A stretch of DNA of 64,000 nucleotides from Daucus carota subsp. sativus. Taxonomy: Eukaryota > Streptophyta > Magnoliopsida > Apiales > Apiaceae. The position numbers were made by a program, and so were the translations under genes. The stretch spans positions 9,727,135-9,791,134 of the forward strand of contig NC_030385.2 of assembly GCF_001625215.2 (NCBI RefSeq), read 5' to 3'. Of this stretch, positions 54,601 through 64,000 are shown piece by piece. The notes beneath the pieces are model-generated. The model saw only the letters and a list, made by a program, of their open reading frames with translations. It was not told where the DNA came from and did no database searches. Each line of letters starts with the position of its first letter. Positions within the stretch are counted from its first letter, which is position 1.

Positions 54601-57117
54601 AGAGTGAAGCTTCAAAATAAATAGATTTTCTTGACATATAAAAAAAAATCGGAGGAGTGGGTGTCCACGAGCACACAATAAAAATTATTTTTTAGTGAGA
54701 AGTGAAAATTTTATTAGGTCTACTCCCGCTAACAATGAAATACATTAGGCTAATATTTAACCTTACCCCGATTACAAGTTCCACAATTTTCCTTCAAATC
54801 TCGCCTTGCTTTTCTTATGCCTTCGAAATTGAACTTTACCTGCTCCAAATCAAAACAAACTCTGAAGAGCTTTGTTCTAACAATAGAAATGGTTTTTGAC
54901 CTTTGATCAATAAAGCTAACAATTAGTCCAGAGAAATAATAAGATGGTAGTAAGAATCTCTGGGAAAGCTAGCTCAGACAGTGCAGGGGTTCAAAAGAAC
55001 AGAGTTGGGACAAGTTTTGTCCAAGTCGAGCCAACTTTAACTTTATTCTGAAACGAGTCGAGCCAATCCGAGTTTCCAACCAAACAAAAAGTCATGTTCA
55101 AGATCTGCTTGTTTATTCAGAGTGCGAGCACGAGTTTGCTCATGAACAATTCAGTTGAGCTGAACTCTAATAGAATACAAACAGATTCCCACATATAGAA
55201 TTTTAACTCAACAAATCCTCAATTGTAAAATTTAATTATAGTCTTACAAGTTGCATCCAAATCACTATTTAACTATCATAATAATCATACATTTGCACTC
55301 AACTCATATATATACACTTGTTGTCTTATCTCTCATTCCATCTCCCTTGTCAAGTTTTTTATAATAATCATTTGAAATTTTCATTTTTAAAATATTTGGA
55401 TTATTCATAATATTTTAAATTTTAAATATGTACAAATTTTATCTGAGTTTAGTCGAACTCGAGCTGATCCCCATCCCGAAGTAAACGCGCTGAGTAGACA
55501 AAAAGCTAGGATCGAGTTTGTTTACGAACTGAAAGGATTACCGAGTAATATTTTCATGTTCAAGATTGGGTATCTTTTAGTAAACAAACAAAACTGAGCT
55601 CACTTAAATGAGGCTAGCTCGAATTTTGTTGACTCTGTTCGTAAGCCTAGTGCTTACTATAAAGACCCAGATACCCTCACTACAGCTACAACCTAATACT
55701 TCGGTTAAAGAATTCCAACATATAAATGAATGAAAAGCAAAATGTGCTGTATAAATTGTGAAGTCGACACACTTTCGGGTGAAATATTTACCATTTGGTA
55801 GGGTGTTGATAGATCTTGTTGAATTGCTGTAAATTGTGAAAATAACACATGCATGCTTGGCACAGAAAGCAGGCATGAATAATATATTATTAGAAACGAA
55901 ATCGAAAATAGATTTACTGCATTCTGCAGAATCATTCAAACTCATTGGATATCTACCTTTTACTCTGGCATCCCTGTCCTACAGAAAGTACCAGGCTTCT
56001 CCGGGCCTTCTGCATGCATAATACCGGATATGAGTAATGCACCAAATTTCAGATTCCTCACTCACACACTAACCATGATATATGTTTATGGAAGCTAGCA
56101 TCTTACAAGTTACAAACAGAATTGTCCAGACCATCAGAAGCCTGCAATTTTAGAAAAACAAGCATTGTACGCTATCTGATTTTCCTTACATATATATAGT
56201 ATCCATGGGTTATCGATGCACAATATAAATCAGGGGGAATATGCATTTTAGATAGCTCTCTAGTAATAAGCAGATAAACTAAGAGAATATTTTCGCTAAG
56301 TTCTTAGGCTACAACTTGTCCTTGTTCCTGTCTACTCTCTCCACTATATATACCTATTCCAGTACCTAATTATGCAAATCAATAATGTGCTTAAGATACC
56401 TGTGAGCTGTATAGAGATTCTACCCAAGTTGGAGCAAATTTCCTCTTAATGCCGGTCCCTAATTGACTATAACTCTGAGTAGTCCAATTTGGAGCAACAT
56501 CTAGTGACACAGACTTAAAGATTATACTTCAACAGGACCACTACTGCAGACTTAGCATCTAATAGCATAATACTCGGTAGGGGCCTCCCCACCGTAAAGA
56601 AGTCTATCAATCGTTGTCTAAAAAGACTATTGACAGATATTGTCTCGGTGATGCAAAAAACTTGAACATGTATTTTTAGATTGAAAAAGAATGATAGTAG
56701 AAGGTTATCATCTGACCTAAGGAAGATATATCACAGAGGTGGCTGTACTACTCCCTTTCCAGCAGATTAATATTGCTTACATTAAAATGCAAGAAACAAG
56801 TAATCAGGTTTAAGATGTGAACGGAGAACAAAAGGGTACAGAGGTAAAGTTAATCACTGCTTACTGTGACTGGATTAACAACAAACATAATCAAGTACTC
56901 AAATCCTTGTACAGTTCACACTTATGGATTTCTAATCTATGTGGACATGGCAACCCAAAACCTTTCCTGTATTTAAACTACACTTCTATCATCAGCTCTT
57001 ACACACTTCTCATTCTTTCTTCCACGGTCTATCTCTCTCTTTCAGTCACTCACACACACTCGTCCACACCCTATTTCAAATTTGCCAAAAGAATACGGTT
57101 GAATACTATAGGGAAAA
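51689..57117. other. Gene-poor intergenic region upstream of CKX
   Basis: No gene supported. Contains a truncated GGGGCTGTTTGG-type MITE at about 51894-52034, another short copy at about 54122-54285, and at 54990-55600 GTCGAGCC/CGAGCTGA words resembling the interior of the 28.9-kb hAT MITE in degenerate form. The last few hundred bases before 57118, with CT- and CACA-rich tracts at about 57029-57062, are the likely CKX promoter and leader. Confidence 0.45.
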
Positions 57118-59291
<2,174 letters not shown>

Positions 59292-59724
59292 CTTTGTCTT
59301 TCGCAGAAGGGAAAGAAACATTGCAGTACCAGGCACTTTTCACGTTGCCTCAAAATTGACATGCAACTGTCAAATATATGATGTCTCCGATTTCTGTAAC
59401 TACGCGTATGCTATTAGCTTTGATCTTGTGGCGTACATGATTTTGATAAAAATTACTTTTTAGTTGCAGAAAATTTAAAGAAAAAGGAAGCGAAAAGGAC
59501 ATATCTAGCTGCACATTTTTTCATTTAAGGTATAAAACAGTCAATACGATCAAAAGAAGAATATACTAATAATCAAAGACAGTAATTTAATAATCACAAT
59601 ACACTAAAACAGGAAACACAAAATGCATTAGCTAAAGGCAAGAGATACCAGAAGAGTAAAACCAAGAAGGTGCATAAGTAGTTCCAGATTACAACTAGAA
59701 AAACTTACTTTTATTCTTTAACTG

Positions 59725-60945
59725 CTATCCAGCCAAGAACTTGTCCTGTGTTTCTTCTATAGTATCTCCATAATCTGGGGCATCATAACGAGAAGCTTCA
59801 GTGTCAATAAGTATAGTCACTTGCAACAGGAAGAAAACAACCTAAATCATCTCTAGTTCTAAACCCCGCCGCTCGTATTACATCTGAGGTAATAGAAGCT
59901 TTCATACTCTCGCCAGAGACATTCATGTCTCCAGGGCTAGCACCTAAAGCCACATTACCTTCCGGCTTTCCCACTAGAATCAATAATGTTGACTTTAGTA
60001 GTGTCTTCATGACTTGCTTTCAGCCTTTCACTTCAGGTTCAGAAGTCATCTAACTCTTTTGTCAAGTTGACTACATTCTTGTATGCTTAAAAACCTCAAT
60101 AGTTTAAAATCAAAAAACGGTTTTTGCTAACATTTCACAGTTGTTGCATATAGTTCAGAAAACTAATTACCATATTGTACTTCATTCAAAATCTACTGTA
60201 TATAATAATAATAGACAGAGAAACAAAAATATATCTCTTTAGATGAAGTATACAGATTGCCAAATTTATACATGGTTTCTTTTTTGATCTTTTCTTTTAC
60301 ATGTTTCTTCTAGTAGATCAGCTAAAAGATAATGCTATCATGCTTTAGCTATGCCAACAATCGGAAATTCAACAAGGCCAAAACTTGTGGCTACTGGATT
60401 GGTTCAGAAACTGCTGCAGGCATTGTTCTCCATTTCGAGTTGTGGATATCATCAAACACAAAATAGGAACAACCTTTTAGATCATTGGACTAATCTTAAA
60501 AATGTCTGTACAAATTTAATAATTAAAGATAATGTTAATGATCATATGCTACTCATTTAGTTCCCTGTAGTTAAATTAAATTTAATTAAATCACACTCCA
60601 GATAGCAAATACTCTATGATCATATATATGATGCTACACAGCGCTCCAGTAAATTATGTTACAGTAGACTATATAATATAAAAGCCCTTTTGGTCTACAC
60701 ACAGAGATTTGAATTTAGAAGTGTAGCAGCAATCAAATGTATGCATGCAGTATACAAATTACCTGCCACATGTGTGTGTGGAACGCAAAAAGAAGCGAGA
60801 TACTCACTCCAGCAACATCAGATTGAATAGCAATTTCAGAGTCTTGACTCATCTCCACCAAACATATATCTTCAAATTCCCATTGTCACTTGAATTATTC
60901 AAGTAGGCATCATTGTCTTGACTCATCTCCACCAAACATCTATTT
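59725..60945 (-). pseudogene. Unrecognised gene remnant with frameshifts (two exon-like blocks)
   Basis: Reading leftwards, block 1 (about 60945-60808) has a frame ICLVEMSQDSEIAIQSDVAG ending at a GTGAGT donor-like site, preceded in another frame by EMSQDNDAYLNNSSDNGN. Block 2 (about 60050-59725) reads HEDTTKVNIIDSSGK, shifts frame, continues EGNVALGASPGDMNVSGESM and SDVIRAAGFRTRDDLGCFLP, shifts again, and ends DTEASRYDAPDYGDTIEETQ to a TAG at 59727-59725. The Ser/Asp-rich composition and tidy end suggest a real C-terminal exon of a plant protein that I do not recognise. Either it is decayed or the two shifts are sequence errors. Confidence 0.4.
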
Positions 60946-61694
60946 TTTTTTTTAAATGTACTTTTCAGGTTTTTAAAATGATAAAAGAACAATTTATAAT
61001 TACTAATTAGAAATTGATCACTTTGACAAGAAAAATCAAAAGTGGGTCATTAATTAGACACTAATATTTTGTTTGCCTTTTTTAGAAGATTCTTGATGGT
61101 ACTGTCTTGTTATTCTAACTAGGTCAAATTTATTAATAACATTCGACATATTTCAAAATTCTTCACTATATTCATGAAAACAGCTTGTAAGATTTAGTAT
61201 TCAGATAATTTAAAGAGTTAAATGAATCATATTGATGTTCATCTTCTATATACCTGTAAACATATTTTAGATGATCTGCAAATAACAATACAACTACAGA
61301 TAGATTCCTCATCCATTAAAGAAAGCAACTGGCAGGGAAAATATCTTGGTTGATAATACAAAGTAAATATGTGAAATGCGCGGTAATGCAAACTGCAATC
61401 TTCATACAAAGAGAAAGGGCCTCTGTAAGAGGACAAGGATACCTCTATCGACAACTCAATGCCCTCGAATATAATGAAAGTAACTAATGAAATCATAAAC
61501 AAGTCTGAAGAGTATATAAACATTTCACAGCCATCATAGTGTTATGTTATGTAAGATGGTTGTTTCTAGATCATTATTTCAGATTACAGCATTTATGTAG
61601 CTGGCTTTTCTTTTGCCTTTCTAGGTTGAGAGGAGATTCTGCATGGCACTGGGGATGATCATGAAATACTTATACCTACTTATTTGTAGAATAA

Positions 61695-63514
61695 CTATTC
61701 TTCCCAGATACATGCTTCTTCTGGCAGCTTAAAACTCAGACAATACATATCCTGCATTACAGAAAAGCAGAAATGTTAGTTATACAGTGAACTACCAGAT
61801 TGCCCATTTAACTCCAAATTCTGATATCAACTTGCACCTTGTGCGGAGCAACACTTCTAACCATATGAAATACTGGATCCTGTATCCTAGCCTTCAAAGC
61901 AGACTCTGCCTCCTGCCAAACAGCCAACATGTAAAGGTCAATACTTGAGAGAGAAAATGGAGAGAATTAAACACAACAATTATTCATCTAGAATTTTGTA
62001 CTTATAATTTATCATGTGTTGCATGCATGCGAACGCCCACTAAGAGTTTATCAAAACAACCATGCTAAAGGAACTTACAGATAGTATTGATTCTCTCGTG
62101 TCGGTTAACTTCATAAAGCAATAACAATGAATCCAAGGTAGTGAACCCTTCCAGAATTTTCTCCGGATAAGGCCTCTAAATGAATCTGCAAAAGACATAC
62201 AAAGCTTTTAGTTGTTCTCCTATTTCTCTTTTTAAAAGAAAAAGAAAAGCATCAGAGAAATGAAACTAAACCAACTGAAACATAAGTAAACACACATCAG
62301 AAGTTTGATGCACAAAAACAGATTTGCATCCCAAACATTTACGCCAGAAATCTATAAAGATGGAGGTACTAAGATTAACATATGACAAAAAATGTGCTTG
62401 ATATTTAGCGAATAACCATCGATGGAAGAAAAAAGCCCGATGAAATACTCCTGTTCATTATATAATAAGATTCAGACATCACAAATATTAGAATGACATG
62501 ATGTCATTAGTTAGCCTGTTATGGCATCTACAATAGGTTCTTATATTTGCAGAGGCAAACATAATAAAACTTGCAGCCAAATATTCAGAAAACTGTGCAT
62601 GCAACTTGCAGGCTTGTTTCAGTATAAGTGTAGCTCCATATAAAATTAATAAACAATGGACTAAATGGGCGGAGCATGGCTGAATTGCACAACACAAAGA
62701 CCAGCAACTTGTCAGAAATCTATAAGATTCACATCTGAAAACAGGTTGCATGAGCTTATATGGAGGTACACTGTTGTCTAGATCAACAAGTTGGTGATAA
62801 TTTGCAATATGCAAATGGAGTATCAAAAATCCGAAAGATACATCATATGTATTTATATTGTATTAAAATTACATGCATACATATATAAGTAAGGTTTGGT
62901 ATTGACTAAAATAGAATCTGCAAATATACAAGGACAGACCCAAACATACCGATAAACTGAAGGGCGGAAGCTGGAAGATTCATTATCACATGATCAACAT
63001 GCTCCCAAGGTTTAGTATCAACTGATACAGAAGCTTTAATTCGCATATTTTTGCCCTTTCTTACCTCTGTGGATGCACATTGTGTCTCGCAAGTGGGAAC
63101 TACCATCAGTTGTGCAATAAATTTCCTAGCATCCATATTGTATGTTTTAACGCAGTCCTCAACATTGTTGATTTTAGCATTAATCCTCAGATAACGAACA
63201 CTATATGGATTTAAATCATTTGCATACACTAGGCATCCTTTCTTTGCTGCTGGAATAACAAATGGGCCAATACCAGCAAACATATCACATATAGTTTCCC
63301 CTTCTTTAAACTGCGAAACCAACCTTATATGTTCATGCTCCAACCTTGAATTCCAATAGACCAGGCCATAATCAAGCTTGAAAGTTGCTCCAAACTGCTT
63401 TATCTCTGTAGTCATGTCAGCTTTCCCAGCTAGTACTTCAAACTTTGGTACACGGAACTCATTAGTAATACATCCAACTTTATTAACAACCGTCTGAATT
63501 TTTGGATAATTTTT
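61695..63514 (-). CDS. TRM5: tRNA (guanine37-N1)-methyltransferase TRM5, 5' part outside window
   Basis: Transfers methyl from S-adenosylmethionine to G37 next to the anticodon, limiting frameshifting. Four 3' exons (minus) fit in phase: 63514-62950, 62185-62079, 61912-61838, 61751-61695, giving the C-terminal 267 or so residues. Motifs: [48 protein letters not shown]-binding [47 protein letters not shown] with the Asn-Leu-Pro-Ala catalytic-region motif, [17 protein letters not shown] and [10 protein letters not shown]. The preceding exons should lie beyond 64000; I could not find them in 63515-64000. Class I Rossmann methyltransferase of the eukaryal/archaeal Trm5 type. Confidence 0.93.
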
Positions 63515-64000
63515 CTGTGAATAACAAAAAGAGGAAAGAAAATATTAAAAATGCAAAGTGAGGGATGTCCATAATCAATAATTTTGAAGTACAGCATAAA
63601 TTAATCGATTAGAGACAAGCCCATGCACTTTTGAGCACCCAATCCATTCATAAATACCTTTTTTTTCCCCTGTGTACCCAATTCATTCATTAGTTTGGGA
63701 ATTCCGAATTATTTGTCCCAAAACCCCTAAGCTGATATCCCCCAAGACAGAAGGAACATAGTACCTTTAAAATCATAAGCTGTTTTAGAACTGATGTTAA
63801 ACTCTTCAATTTTGGAGTTGACAACAACATTGTAACAGCAAAAGGTCATAACCGATTTTCTAAGGAAATACGTAGTAGGGATTTAAGGTTCAGACTTTAC
63901 AGCCCCTTCTAAAAGATGCATTGTTACAGAAACTGAATACGAAATTTAAAAGGTTTTCATATCCATTTTAGAGAACAAAACATAAATACTATTAGGTAAT
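63515..64000 (-). other. Probable TRM5 intron sequence to the window edge
   Basis: Follows the acceptor TTATTCACAG just outside the first visible TRM5 exon. A short open stretch on the minus strand at about 63770-63830, ending at a GTACTA donor-like site, could be part of another exon but has no motif I can match. Confidence 0.4.

Noticed and set aside
54950..55000. GCTAGCTCAGACAGTGCAGG as a tRNA or SINE A-box
   Set aside because: No B-box at the proper distance and no cloverleaf; matches only by a few bases.

Overview
The window is nuclear DNA of a flowering plant, most likely a eudicot. It is AT-rich, its genes are split by canonical GT-AG introns, and it carries plant families (cytokinin dehydrogenase, IQD, mTERF, F-box, berberine-bridge-like oxidase) together with dense plant transposons (MULE, hAT, PIF/Tourist and Stowaway MITEs, a Sirevirus-type Copia element). 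I cannot fix the species from sequence alone.

Layout. 1-4.9 kb: a decayed berberine-bridge-enzyme-like oxidase pseudogene, split by a 3.2-kb Mutator-like element with a perfect 9-bp target duplication. 4.9-12 kb: accessory DNA made of non-autonomous elements chained end to end through (TA)n tracts, with one F-box gene (7.1-8.3 kb, minus) among them. 12-15 kb: hAT transposase remnant and a fold-back repeat. 15.3-19.3 kb: ALG7/GPT, the UDP-GlcNAc:dolichyl-phosphate GlcNAc-1-phosphotransferase gene, 11 exons, plus strand. 21.6-22.8 kb: single-exon mTERF gene, minus. 23-24.3 kb: MITEs and a 67-bp tandem repeat. 27.0-28.6 kb: IQD calmodulin-binding gene, 5 exons, plus. 30.2-46.2 kb: RECA2-like organellar recombinase, 8 exons, minus; its intron 4 is about 12.6 kb because it holds a very young Copia/Sirevirus-type retrotransposon (32.9-43.6 kb). 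46.5-57 kb: repeats and MITEs, including a striking multi-palindromic (TA)n element. 57.1-59.3 kb: cytokinin dehydrogenase, 5 exons, plus. 59.7-60.9 kb: frameshifted remnant of an unrecognised gene, minus. 61.7 kb to beyond the window end: tRNA (guanine37-N1)-methyltransferase TRM5, minus, 5' part cut off.

The host genes are ordinary housekeeping or signalling genes and do not form a pathway: N-glycosylation (GPT), organelle gene expression and DNA maintenance (mTERF, RECA2), calmodulin signalling (IQD), cytokinin breakdown (CKX), tRNA modification (TRM5).

Two signals stand out. (1) The retrotransposon's 3' end is chimeric. The 74 bp that flank the 5' LTR, including the target duplication, occur again immediately before the 3' LTR, joined to the interior at a (TA)n tract. 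This suggests either unequal exchange plus solo-LTR formation or a haplotype-chimeric assembly. (2) Several unrelated-looking element families are bounded by (TA)n tracts, share those tracts with their neighbours, and form chains; one family carries subterminal arrays of an ATCACTAATT-like motif.
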